A stretch of DNA of 64,000 nt from Streptomyces polyasparticus (lineage in GTDB: Bacteria; Actinomycetota; Actinomycetes; Streptomycetales; Streptomycetaceae), in NCBI RefSeq assembly GCF_014493765.1, contig NZ_JACTVJ010000004.1, forward strand, positions 1 to 64,000, given 5' to 3'. Below, one piece after another: positions 35,931 to 45,600 of this stretch (positions are counted from its first letter, which is position 1; each line of letters starts with the position of its first letter). The notes beneath the pieces are model-generated. The model did not search any database and was not told the origin of the DNA. It saw nothing but the letters and a program-made list of their open reading frames with translations. Position numbers and translations under genes: made by a program.

Positions 35931-37256
35931 TTGAACCCCTCGGATCCTGTCGCCCCCGTATGGCAGTTGCTGGGCGGCGATCCCGCCCTGCTGCCGCGGA
36001 TCGCCCACCGGGGCGCCGGTGACGTGCTGCCCGCTCGGCTGCCCGTGCTGAGCGCCGCCCGCACCTGTGTCGCGGTGTGCGCGCTGGCGGCGGCGGAGTA
36101 CGCGGGCGGCGACCGTGCGGTGACCGTCGACGACGGGGCCGTGGCCACCGCGTTCGTGAGCGAGCGGCAGCTGCGGGTCGACGGGCGGGCGCCGGAGTCC
36201 TTCGCGCCTCTGTCGCGGATGTGGCGCACGGCCGACGGCTGGGTGCGCACCCACGCCAACTACCCATGGCACCGGGCGGCGTTGCTGTCCGCGCTCGGCG
36301 CCGACGCGTCCCGGCTCGAAGCGGAGATCGCCGGGCGCACCTCCCTGGAGGTGGAGGACGCGGTGTACGCGGCGGGCGGTCTCGCGGTCGCGCTGCGGTC
36401 GCCGAAGGAGTGGGCGGCCCATGAGCAGGGTGCGGAGGTGGCCCGCCGGCCGCTGCTCGGCCTGGCCCGGACCGACGATGCTCCGGCGGTACGGGAGCCG
36501 GGCGGGCGGCCGCGCGTGCTCGACCTGACCCGGGTCATCGCGGGGCCCGTCGCCACCCGCACGCTGGGGCTGCTCGGCGCCGACGTGCTGCGCGTCGACA
36601 CCCCCGAGCGGCCCGAACTGCCCGACCAGCACGCGGACACCGGCTTCGGCAAGCGTTCCGCGCTGCTCTCCCTCGACCGGGCCGCGGACCGCCGTACCTT
36701 CGAGGAACTGCTCGCCGGGGCCGATGCGGTGGTCACCGGGTACCGTCCCGGCGCGCTCGACCGTTTCGGCCTCTCCCCCGCCGCGCTCGCCGAACGGCGG
36801 CCCGGCCTCGTCGTGGCGCGGCTCTCGGCCTGGGGCGCATACGGACCGTGGGCGGAGCGCCGCGGGTTCGACTCGCTGGTGCAGGTGGCCACCGGGATCG
36901 CCGAGGCCGAGGGGACCGACGCGAAGCCGGGCGTGCTGCCCGCGCAGGCGCTCGACCACGGCACCGGCTATCTGCTCGCGGCGGGCGTGCTGCGGGCCCT
37001 CACGGAACGCCGGACGGCCGGCGGCACCTGGCAGCTGGAGTACGCGCTCGCGCAGACGGCGCACTGGCTGTGCGGGCTGCCGTCCGCCGCCGTGCCCGAA
37101 GGGACGTATGAGAGCGAGCGTCATCTGGCAGAGACGGACGGCCCGTCGGGGCGCCTGCGGTACGCCAAGTCGCCGGTGACGTACACGGGCGGGCCCGCCG
37201 ACTGGACGGGCGGACCGGGGCCGTGGGGCGCCGATCCGGCGGCCTGGAGCGACTGA
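35931..37256 (+). CDS. CaiB/BaiF (family III) CoA transferase, permuted-looking
   Basis: 441 residues. The family's N-terminal motif RPRVLDLTRVIAGPVATRTLGLLGADVLRVD appears only near residue 185, preceded by a segment with TADGWVRTHANYPWH that resembles the normally C-terminal small domain. The catalytic aspartate motif RGFDSLVQVATG is intact. It should move CoA between acyl groups; substrate unknown. The TTG at 35931 follows GGAGG. In-frame starts further left lie in the preceding terminator. The stop lies inside the first copy of a 29-bp tandem duplication. Confidence 0.82.
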   Translation: MNPSDPVAPVWQLLGGDPALLPRIAHRGAGDVLPARLPVLSAARTCVAVCALAAAEYAGGDRAVTVDDGAVATAFVSERQLRVDGRAPESFAPLSRMWRTADGWVRTHANYPWHRAALLSALGADASRLEAEIAGRTSLEVEDAVYAAGGLAVALRSPKEWAAHEQGAEVARRPLLGLARTDDAPAVREPGGRPRVLDLTRVIAGPVATRTLGLLGADVLRVDTPERPELPDQHADTGFGKRSALLSLDRAADRRTFEELLAGADAVVTGYRPGALDRFGLSPAALAERRPGLVVARLSAWGAYGPWAERRGFDSLVQVATGIAEAEGTDAKPGVLPAQALDHGTGYLLAAGVLRALTERRTAGGTWQLEYALAQTAHWLCGLPSAAVPEGTYESERHLAETDGPSGRLRYAKSPVTYTGGPADWTGGPGPWGADPAAWSD

Positions 37257-37287
37257 ACGCCGATCCGGCGGCCTGGAGCGACTGAAC
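37229..37287 (+). repeat. 29-bp perfect tandem duplication at the CoA transferase 3' end
   Basis: The 29 bases ending just after the CoA transferase stop codon are repeated exactly and immediately (period 29 across 37229-37287). The second copy carries a second copy of the last codons and the TGA but is not translated. Confidence 0.95.
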
Positions 37288-37291
37288 CGGG

Positions 37292-37320
37292 CCAACCCCC
37301 TTCCCCGGGAAGGGAGTTGG
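37292..37320 (+). terminator. Terminator after CoA transferase
   Basis: 13-bp stem CCAACCCCCTTCC (37292-37304) with 37308-37320, one mismatch, three-base loop. Confidence 0.7.
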
Positions 37321-37377
37321 CGGCCACCATCACCGTGTCCTGCCGCGCCTCGCATCCTTCCCGCCCCGGAGGTCACG

Positions 37378-38619
37378 TTGAACCAGTCCCCGTCCGCCCT
37401 CGCCATCGACCCGCTGGTCAAGGACCTCGACGGCGAGACCGCCCGGCTGCGCGCGGCCGGTCCCATCGCCCGGATCGATCTGCTCGGCGTGCCCGCGTGG
37501 ACCGTCACCTCGCAGCCCGTGGCCCGGCGGCTGCTCACCGACTCCCGTCTGGTCAAGGACATCAACCAGTGGGGCCTGTTCGCCTCGGGCGAGGTCACGC
37601 ACGCCTGGCCGCTGATCGGCATGGTCGACGTACCGCCCTCGATGTTCACCACGGACGGCGCCGAGCACCGGCGGCTGCGGACGAAGATCGCGCAGGCGCT
37701 GACCGCCCGCCGGGTGGAGGAGCTGCGGCCGGCGATCGAGGGGTACACCACGCGGCTCCTGGACGAGATGGCCGCGCAGGCGAAGGAGACGCCGGGCGCG
37801 ACCGTGGACCTCAAGCCCGTGTTCGCCGGACCGCTGCCGATGGCCGTGGTCTGCTCGCTGATGGGCGTACCGGAGTCGGAGATACCGCGGCAGATGCGGC
37901 TGTGGAAGGCCTTCTTCTCGCTGCTCACCCCGCAGGAGGAGCGGCTCGCCGTGATGGCGGAGGTGTACGGGATCTTCCTGGACATGGTCCGCGAGAAGAA
38001 GGCCGCGCCCGGCGACGACCTCACCAGCGCACTGATCCTGGCGGACGAGGGCGGTGCGCCGATGAGCCAGGAGGAAGTGGCCGGCAATCTCCAGTCGATG
38101 ATCGCGGCGGGTCACGAGACCACGATCTCGCTGATCCTCAGCGCCGTACGGGGTCTGCTCACCCATCCCGACCAGCTGGCGATGGTGCTCGACGGCCAGG
38201 TCTCCTGGGAGGCCGTGATCGAGGAGGCGCTGCGCTGGGACCCGCCTGTCACCCATCTCCTGATGCGGTTCGCGACCGAGGACATCGTGGTGGCGGAGGC
38301 GGGCGGGTTCGTGATCGAGAAGGGCGAGGGCGTGGTGATGTCGTACCGGGCCATCGGCCGCGACACGGAGTTCCACGGGCCCGACGCCGACTCCTTCGAC
38401 ATCACCCGGGCGGACGCCGGGCGTCACATCGCCTTCGGGCACGGTCCGCACATCTGCCCGGGCGCGGCGCTCTCGCGCCTCGAAGCGGCGATCGCGCTGC
38501 CCGCGCTGTTCGCGCGCTTCCCCGGTCTGCGGCTCGCGGTGCCGTCGCAGGAGCTGCGCAAGGCGCCGGTGCTGACGCAGAACGATCTGGAGGCGCTGCC
38601 GGTCGTTCTGGGCGTCTGA
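37378..38619 (+). CDS. Cytochrome P450
   Basis: 413 residues, soluble bacterial P450. Oxygen-binding I-helix motif AAGHETT, the ExxR motif in EEALRWDPPV, and the heme loop FGHGPHICPG starting at Phe353 with the heme-ligating Cys360. No ferredoxin or reductase gene is nearby, so redox partners must come from elsewhere. The TTG start at 37378 follows GGAGG. The substrate cannot be read from sequence. Confidence 0.94.
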   Translation: MNQSPSALAIDPLVKDLDGETARLRAAGPIARIDLLGVPAWTVTSQPVARRLLTDSRLVKDINQWGLFASGEVTHAWPLIGMVDVPPSMFTTDGAEHRRLRTKIAQALTARRVEELRPAIEGYTTRLLDEMAAQAKETPGATVDLKPVFAGPLPMAVVCSLMGVPESEIPRQMRLWKAFFSLLTPQEERLAVMAEVYGIFLDMVREKKAAPGDDLTSALILADEGGAPMSQEEVAGNLQSMIAAGHETTISLILSAVRGLLTHPDQLAMVLDGQVSWEAVIEEALRWDPPVTHLLMRFATEDIVVAEAGGFVIEKGEGVVMSYRAIGRDTEFHGPDADSFDITRADAGRHIAFGHGPHICPGAALSRLEAAIALPALFARFPGLRLAVPSQELRKAPVLTQNDLEALPVVLGV

Positions 38620-38744
38620 CGGATCGATCATGGTGTCTTGCGGGTCGTTCCTGCTGTCCGGCAGACCATTCCCGGCGCCTGACGGACCACCAGTTCAGCG
38701 GTCGAGCGTTGCCATAATCACACTGTTTCCGTCAAAATTGATCA

Positions 38745-39803
38745 ATGACCGTATCCCGCCCCTCCGTTGCGGCCCCCGTGGCCGAAGACAGCGACGGCAG
38801 CGTGGGACCTGACGCTCCGTCGGCCGCCGAGCGAAGATCCGCTCTGCGGCGCGGCGGGGCCGTGCTCGTCCTCGTCCTGCTGGCCGCCCTCGTGCCGCTC
38901 CTCGGCCCCGATCTCGCCCTGCACGAGTCGGGCGAGGCGGCCGCGCCCGGGATCGATCTGGTCACGCTGCTTCGTACGGTCATGTTCGGCGCCCTGTGCG
39001 TACTCGCCGGTCACACGGCCGGCGGATGGCTGACCCGCAGGGTGCCGGACGCGCCCGCGCCGCGCCCGGTGAACTGGTCGGGGCCTGCGGCCTTCCTCGG
39101 CGCGGTGGCCGCGGTGGGGCTCGCGCTGATCGTGGCCAACGGCAACATCCCGCCGGACACCCTGGCCGAGCTGCGGCCGGGCCGGCTGTGGCAGACCACG
39201 GACGGGCGGCTCGCGCTCCTCGAGGTGAACGCGTTCATCGCTGCCGGGTTCTGCGCCCAGTCCCGGCGCCCGGGCAGCGCTGCGCTGCCGCTCGCGGTGG
39301 TGGCCGCGGCGGAGGCGCTGCGGGCCCACCCCTCCATCGGTCCCGAGGAGGATCCGCTGGTCGGCAGCGCGCTGACCTTCGTGCACCTGAGCTCGGCCGC
39401 GCTCTGGGCCGGCGGCCTCCTGTGGGTGCTGCGCACGATGCGGCTCTGGCGGGCGTGGCCCCGTCCCGCGGCCGCGCTGCTCGGGCTGTACGCGCGGGTG
39501 GCGGCGGTGCTGTTCGCCGCGATCACGGCGTCGGGGATCTGCTCGACGCTGCGCAAGCTGCCGCTCGACTCGGTGTTCGACACCGCCTACGGGCGGGTGC
39601 TGTTCGCGAAGCTGCTGCTCGTGGTGGTGATCGCGGTGCTCGCCGTGCTGGCTCGCGCACGGCTGAAGCGTGGCGGCGATCCGTGGTCGGCGATGGTGCC
39701 GGCCCGCGCCGAGGTGGTGGTCCTCGGCGCGGTCGTGGCGGTGTCGGCGTTGCTCACTGCGGTGCCCGCGCCCATTTGGTGGGACAGGCCTCTGTGGGGC
39801 TGA
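38745..39803 (+). CDS. CopD-domain copper transport-like membrane protein
   Basis: 352 residues, about eight to nine helices. The C-terminal half carries the CopD-type FVHLSSAALWAGGLLWVL with its histidine, and the TAYGRVLFAKLLLVVVIAVLA segment. CopD proteins take up copper in the inner membrane; the usual CopC partner is absent here. No Shine-Dalgarno sequence lies before the ATG; instead an AT-rich GTCAAAATTGATCA precedes it. Convergent with the alcohol dehydrogenase gene three bases away. Confidence 0.85.
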   Translation: MTVSRPSVAAPVAEDSDGSVGPDAPSAAERRSALRRGGAVLVLVLLAALVPLLGPDLALHESGEAAAPGIDLVTLLRTVMFGALCVLAGHTAGGWLTRRVPDAPAPRPVNWSGPAAFLGAVAAVGLALIVANGNIPPDTLAELRPGRLWQTTDGRLALLEVNAFIAAGFCAQSRRPGSAALPLAVVAAAEALRAHPSIGPEEDPLVGSALTFVHLSSAALWAGGLLWVLRTMRLWRAWPRPAAALLGLYARVAAVLFAAITASGICSTLRKLPLDSVFDTAYGRVLFAKLLLVVVIAVLAVLARARLKRGGDPWSAMVPARAEVVVLGAVVAVSALLTAVPAPIWWDRPLWG

Positions 39804-39806
39804 GCC

Positions 39807-40850
39807 CTACGGCTTGACCATCACCTTCAGCGCCGTACGCGCGTCCATCGCCTTGTAGCCCTCCGGGACCTCGTCCAGACCGACCGTGAGGTCGAAGACC
39901 GGGGACGGGTCGATCGTGCCCGCGAGCACGTCCGGCAGAAGTTCCGGAATGTACGTGCGGACCGGGGCGACGCCGCCGCGCAGCGCGATGTTGCGGTCGA
40001 ACATGACGCCGAGGTCGAGGCCCGTGCCGCTGCCGTGCGGGACGCCGACGAAGCCGATCGCACCACCGTCGCGGGTGATGTTCACGGCCGTCTTCATCGA
40101 CTGCTCGGTGCCGACCGCCTCGACGACACAGTGCGCGCCCTGGCCGCGCGTGAGCGCACGTACCGCCTCGACGGCCTCCTCGCCGCGCTCGGCGACCACG
40201 TCGGTGGCGCCGAACTTCCGGGCGATGTCGGTCCGCACCTGATGGCGGCCGAGCGCGATGATCCGCTCGGCGCCGAGCCGCTTCGCGGCGAGCACCGCGC
40301 ACAGGCCGACGGCGCCGTCACCGACGACCGCGACGGTGGAGCCCTCGCGGACACCGGCGCCGAGCACCGCGTGGTGACCGGTGCCCATCACGTCCGAGAG
40401 CGTGAGCAGCGCCGAGAGCAGGTGGTCGTCGGAGGCCGCGTCGGCGGGCAGCTGCACGAGGGTGCCGTCGGCGTGCGGGACGCGCACGGCCTCGCCCTGG
40501 CCGCCGTCGTGCCCGACCGCGCCCCAGAAACCGCCGTGCTCGCAGGAGGTGGTCAGACCCTCTGTGCAGTAGTCACAGGTGCCGTCGGACCACATGAACG
40601 GGGCGACGACCAGGTCACCGGCCTTGAACCCGCGGACGTCGGAGCCGGTCTCCTCGACGATGCCGAGGAACTCGTGCCCGATCCGCTGCCCCTTCTGCCG
40701 CGCGGCCTCACCGCGGTACGCCCACAGGTCGCTGCCGCAGATGCAGGCCCGCAGGACGCGCAGGACCGCGTCCGTGGGCTCCTGGATCCTCGGGTCCGGC
40801 ACCTCCTCCACACGCATGTCGTACGGGGCGTGGATGGTGGTGGCGCGCAT
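39807..40850 (-). CDS. Zinc-dependent medium-chain alcohol dehydrogenase
   Basis: 347 residues. Catalytic zinc ligands in ACICGSDLW and GHEFLGIVEE. A structural-zinc lobe, CDYCTEGLTTSC, shows three of the usual four cysteines. The Rossmann motif is VVGDGAVGLCAVLAAKRLGA. It oxidises alcohols or reduces aldehydes with NAD(P). It lies 45 bases after the lysoplasmalogenase-like gene on the same strand and may handle the fatty aldehyde released there (inference). Confidence 0.9.
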   Translation of the reverse strand: MRATTIHAPYDMRVEEVPDPRIQEPTDAVLRVLRACICGSDLWAYRGEAARQKGQRIGHEFLGIVEETGSDVRGFKAGDLVVAPFMWSDGTCDYCTEGLTTSCEHGGFWGAVGHDGGQGEAVRVPHADGTLVQLPADAASDDHLLSALLTLSDVMGTGHHAVLGAGVREGSTVAVVGDGAVGLCAVLAAKRLGAERIIALGRHQVRTDIARKFGATDVVAERGEEAVEAVRALTRGQGAHCVVEAVGTEQSMKTAVNITRDGGAIGFVGVPHGSGTGLDLGVMFDRNIALRGGVAPVRTYIPELLPDVLAGTIDPSPVFDLTVGLDEVPEGYKAMDARTALKVMVKP

Positions 40851-40895
40851 GGCGGTGTTCCTTCGGGTGTACGGGGTGAAACGGACGCGTCCGCG

Positions 40896-41567
40896 TCAGA
40901 CGGCCGCGCGGCTCTCACCGTACGCCGTGCCCGGTGCCTTCTGCGCGTCGATACGGGTCAGCACACCCCTGACCAGGAGCGCCTGCGCCGCCGCGTACGT
41001 GAGCATGATCCAGAAGTCGGGGCGCGGCAGCTGGGGCCAGTCGGCGATGCCGGTGGCGATCAGGGTGTCCGAGAGCAGGAAGAGCGCACCGCCGACCCCG
41101 GCGACGGCGCCCATCCGCGCGGCCCTGAAGGCCATCGCCGTGAGCAGCAGGCTGTACGCGACGACCGGGATGCGCAGTTCGGAAGGGAGGTCGGGCCACA
41201 GCATGGGCAGGGTGGCGACGAGGACCACGCTGTACGTGGCGAGCAGGAAGTCGGCGCGCTCACCGCGCCGTCCGTGGCGGGCGAAGAGCACGAGATAGCA
41301 GACATGCCCGAGAGCGAAGCCGCCCATCCCGGCGAGGAAGGCCGCGTCGGCGTCGAACATCAGGAGCACATCGCCGCACCAGCCGAAGAACAGTGCGACG
41401 AGCAGGAGCCGCGGTGCGCCCCGCACCACCGCGTACGCCGCGAGCAGCGGCATGAGCAGGGGCTTGCAGACCGTGTGGCCGAGGTCCCAGCCGGCGAGCA
41501 GGGAGACCAGGTCACCGGCGAGCGCGACGCCGAAGGCCGTCGCGAAGACCACCGAAGGGCGCCTCAC
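40896..41567 (-). CDS. YhhN/TMEM86-family lysoplasmalogenase-like membrane protein
   Basis: 223 residues, about eight helices. Family motifs are KPLLMPLL, FFGWCGDVLLMF and GFALGHVCYLVLFA, with the conserved aspartates in GD and D of LLMFDAD; a further LLSDTLIA segment follows. TMEM86 proteins hydrolyse the vinyl-ether bond of lysoplasmalogen, releasing a fatty aldehyde. The GTG start overlaps the upstream hydroxylase stop by 4 bp, so the two are coupled. Confidence 0.9.
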   Translation of the reverse strand: MRRPSVVFATAFGVALAGDLVSLLAGWDLGHTVCKPLLMPLLAAYAVVRGAPRLLLVALFFGWCGDVLLMFDADAAFLAGMGGFALGHVCYLVLFARHGRRGERADFLLATYSVVLVATLPMLWPDLPSELRIPVVAYSLLLTAMAFRAARMGAVAGVGGALFLLSDTLIATGIADWPQLPRPDFWIMLTYAAAQALLVRGVLTRIDAQKAPGTAYGESRAAV

Positions 41568-42463
41568 GCGACGCGCTCCTGTGCCGCGTCGGCAGCGGCC
41601 GCAGGCACGGACGGGGTCACAGGAGCGGCGGCGGTCTCGGGCTGCCAGCCCGGCCCCCGGAAGACCCGCCCCGCCCGCTCACGCCAACTCCGCGCCGCCT
41701 TCAGGTCCTTGGCGATGGAGACGTACTCGTGGGTGGCGACCTTCAGTGGGTTGTACGTCTCGATGTTCTTGGTCAGACCGAAGACGCAGCGCTCGGTCTC
41801 CGGCACGAACGAGCCGAACATCCGGTCCCAGACGATCAGGATCCCGCCGAAGTTCCGGTCCAGGTAGCCGCCCTGGGAGGCGTGGTGGACGCGGTGGTGG
41901 GACGGGGTGTTGAAGACGAACTCGTACCAGCGGGGCATCCGGTCGATGCGCTCGGTGTGGATCCAGAACTGGTAGACGAGGTTCGCCGAGGAGCAGAACG
42001 CGAGCGCGGCCGGGTGCACACCGCAGGCGATCAGCGGCAGATAGAACGGCCAGGACGTGACGGAGGTCCACGGCTGCCGCAAGGCCGTGGAGAGGTTGAA
42101 CTTGCGGCTGGAGTGGTGGACCACGTGGCAGGCCCACAGGATGCGGATGACGTGGTGGCCGCGGTGGGACCAGTAGTAGAAGAAGTCCTGCGCGAGCAGC
42201 ATCAGCGGCACCGTCCACCACAGGACGGGCACGCGGGCGGGCGTGAGCTCGTACACCGCGGTGTAGATCGCGACGACCGGGATCTTCCACAGGAAGTCGA
42301 AGCCCAGGCTGCCGAGCCCCATGGTGATGCTGGTGGCGGCGTCCTTGGTCTCGTATCCGGCGGCGTCCTCGTCGGGATGCAGCCGTACGCTCACGATCTC
42401 GATGACCGTGAGCAGGATGAAGGCGGGTATGGACCACAGCACCACGTCGGGCAGGTTCGGCAT
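41564..42463 (-). CDS. Sterol desaturase / fatty-acid hydroxylase superfamily (AGMO-like) membrane enzyme
   Basis: 299 residues, four to five helices and the di-iron histidine boxes SHRGHH, HVVHHSS and SHHRVHH. The long block WSHRGHHVIRILWACHVVHHSS followed by NLSTALRQPW resembles the alkylglycerol monooxygenase (TMEM195) branch more than sterol desaturases, a judgement from memory. That enzyme cleaves glyceryl ethers. It is the first gene of the coupled set with the TMEM86-like protein and the alcohol dehydrogenase. Confidence 0.85.
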   Translation of the reverse strand: MPNLPDVVLWSIPAFILLTVIEIVSVRLHPDEDAAGYETKDAATSITMGLGSLGFDFLWKIPVVAIYTAVYELTPARVPVLWWTVPLMLLAQDFFYYWSHRGHHVIRILWACHVVHHSSRKFNLSTALRQPWTSVTSWPFYLPLIACGVHPAALAFCSSANLVYQFWIHTERIDRMPRWYEFVFNTPSHHRVHHASQGGYLDRNFGGILIVWDRMFGSFVPETERCVFGLTKNIETYNPLKVATHEYVSIAKDLKAARSWRERAGRVFRGPGWQPETAAAPVTPSVPAAAADAAQERVA

Positions 42464-42542
42464 GAGAGCACGGTAAGGGTGCTGGTCGGGGCGGGGCTAG
42501 GGGTTGTTACCGACAAGTATTACCGGGGGTAGGGGCCGCATT

Positions 42543-42561
42543 GTTGGCAGTGTCCGCCAAC
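42543..42561. promoter_or_regulatory. Palindrome in the hydroxylase/NACHT divergent region
   Basis: GTTGGCAGTGTCCGCCAAC: 6-bp arms around a 7-base spacer, upstream of a TACGAT hexamer that could be the NACHT gene -10 box. Possible operator; no regulator gene is adjacent. Confidence 0.4.
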
Positions 42562-42631
42562 GCGCTGTGCGTCGCACCGGCCGCGGCTTACGATGCGGGG
42601 CCCACCCCTGTGCGCCACGGGAGGAACTGCC

Positions 42632-45600
42632 GTGAACGGACTGGAAGTTGCTCTCGCCAAGCTGGCCGGAACCGTCGTGTCGGCGGTGGCCAGATCGCTG
42701 CTCACCCGGCCGCCGGGCGCAGGCCTCACCGACGCCCCGGTGCGCAGACGCCCGCTGCCACGACAGCGCCACGCGACGGCGGACACCGCGCGACTCACCG
42801 CGGTCCTGTCCGGCCGCCTGGCCGCGGCGCACGCCGGGCTTGCCGAGCATGAGCGGCTGGCCGCGGTCGACGCCTTACGGGATACGTTCGCCGCGGCGGG
42901 CCCGTTCGACCTGGACCGCGCCTTCGCGGCCCGCCTCGACCCGAAGCTCCTGCGCGCCGGACTGCCGCGCGTGGATGCCCGTTTGGGCGAGGCGGCGCAG
43001 TCGCTGTACGAGGAGCTGCTGACGGCGTGCTGTGTGCACGCCGTGGAGCAGCTCACCGCCGATCCGTCCTTCGCCGCGCGAGCCGCGGTCGAGCACACCC
43101 GGCAGCTGGCGCAGACCCATGACCTGGTCGCCGGACTGCCGAGGCCGCGCCCCGAGTCCGTCTCGCTCGCCTTCGAGCAGCGGTACGCGGACTTCGTGGC
43201 CGAGACGCACAGCCGCCTGGAGCTGTTCGGGCTCACGCTGGGCGGCCCCGAGCGCACGCAGTGGCCGTTGGACACCGCTTACATCTCGCTGTCGGTGAGC
43301 AGCGAGGACGGCGCGAGCACCTATCAGGAGGCCATGGGCGCACCGCGCTCCACGCCCTCCAGGATCAGGGTCGAGGAGGCACTGTCGGCCGGCTCCCGGC
43401 TGCTGCTGCGGGGCGCCGCCGGATCGGGCAAGTCCACCCTCGTCCAGTGGCTGGCGCTGAATGCGGCCCGACGCGGTTTCGGGCCCGAGCTTGCCGACTG
43501 GAACCTGTGCGTACCGTTCGTGCTGCGCCTGCGGTCCTTCACTCCGACCGGGACGCTGCCGATGCCGGAGGACTTCCTCAAGGCGGCGGGGATACCCCTG
43601 CAGGGGGCCGCGCCCGCGGGCTGGGTGGCCGAACTGCTCACCAATGGAAGGGCGTTGGTGCTCCTGGACGGGGTGGACGAGGTGCCGCTCCGGCTGCGCA
43701 AGGCCACGGAGCACTGGCTGCGCGCGCTGATCGCCGCATTCCCGCTGGCCCGGTACGTGGTGACGGCGCGGCCCTCCGCGATCCCCGACGACTGGCTCAC
43801 GGACCTGGGGTTCGCCGGGCACGGCCTGTTGCGGATGGACCGGGACGACATCCGCTCCTTCGTGGCGCACTGGCACGCCTCGGCCCGCGAGGCCTGCCCG
43901 GAGGACGGCGAGCTCCTCGACATGTACGAGAGCAGCCTGATCACCGCGATCACCACGCGCCGCGACCTGGGCCGCCTCGCCACCAACCCGCTGATGTGCG
44001 CACTGCTCTGTGCGCTGAACCGGGACCGGCGGATGCAACTGCCCCGGGCGCGCAAGGAGTTGTACGACGCGGCCCTGGAGATGCTGCTCGTCCGCAGGGA
44101 CGCCGAGCGGGAGATCTCGGCGGTCGAGGGCGTGCTGCTCGGCCGCGAGGAGCAGACCGTACTGCTGCAGCGCCTCGCGTACTGGATGATCCGCAACGGG
44201 CAGCGGGAAGCGGCCCGTTCGGAGGTCGTCGAGATGATCGACGGCTGGCTGGAGGCCATGCCCCAGGTCCGGGAGCAGGGCGACGCACGCACGGTGTGCG
44301 CCCATCTGCTGATCCGCAGCGGGCTGCTGCGGGAGTCCCTGCCCGGCAGCGTGTCCTTCGTCCACCGCACGTTCCAGGACTACCTGGGCGCCAAGGCCGC
44401 CGTGGAAGCACGGGACTTCGGGGCGCTGGTGCGCAACGCGCACGACGACACCTGGGACGACGTGATCCGGATGGCCGTGGGCCACGCACGCCTGGAGGAG
44501 CGCGCGCGGCTGCTGCGCGGACTCCTGAAGCGGGCCTCGCAGGCGAAGAAGCACCACAATCGGCTTGTGCTGCTCGCCGCCGCGGCCTTGGAGCACGCGC
44601 CCGAACTCGACCCGGCCGTACGGGCCGAGGTCCAGTCCTGCACGGAAGGGCTGCTGCCGCCCCGCTCGATCGAGGAGGCCAAGCAGCTCGCCAAGGTCCC
44701 GCTGGTGGTGGAGCTGCTGCCGGGCCCGTCGGACGATCTGGACGAGGAGAGCGCGGCGGCCGTGGTGCGCACGGCGAAGCTGGTGAAGGGTGACGCGGCG
44801 CTCAGTGTGGTGGCGCGGTTCAAGGGGGACGAACGGTTCGCCGTGGCCCACGAGATCGGTACGGGGTGGGACGACTTCCCCGTACAGGACTACGTGGACA
44901 GTGTTCTCAGGGACAGGATGCACAGCCAGGCCTACCTGTACGCACGCAGCCCCGCGCAAGTACAGGCTCTTGCCCAGCTCCCCCAGTTGCGCCGGCTGGC
45001 GCTGAGCGGGGACCACGGGCTGCCGGCCGAGCTCCTCGCGCTGGACCGTCTGGAGTGGCTGCTCACGTACGACAACGGCTCGCTGACTGATCTGTATCCC
45101 TTGCGGACGCTGCGGAAGCTGCGCCTGCTGTGCCTGCGCGAGTGCTACGCGATAGCCGACCTCGCGCCCCTCGCCGAGACCACGCTGGAGGTGCTGTATC
45201 TCTACGCGCTCCACCCCGGCCTCGACCTGCGGCACCTACGCGCCATGGACCGCCTCCAGCGGCTGAGCATCGACTTTCCCGCGGGACTCGCGCAGATCGG
45301 CGACCTCGACGTGGGTGAACAGCTCACCGCGCTGGGGATGTTCCGGGAGGCCGCCGTCATCGGTCTCGGCGGCCTCGAACGGTGGCCTCGCCTCGACTGG
45401 CTCTCGCTCGCGGGCACCCCCCAGATCGCCGAGTTCGCCGGCCGGTCCGCGCTGCCCGGACTGCGCACCCTGCAGATCCTCGACGCCGACTTCGCGCCCG
45501 CGGACGTGGTGGCGCAGCAGAGCCTCACGACGCTGTGGCTCGGCACCTGCCACATCACCGGGGGCCTCGAACCACTGCGTGAACTGCCAGGGTTGCGTCA

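Noticed and set aside
42875-45235. A 786-codon minus-strand frame inside the NACHT gene
   Set aside because: Antisense shadow; no start context and low-complexity Gln/Arg/Gly-rich translation.
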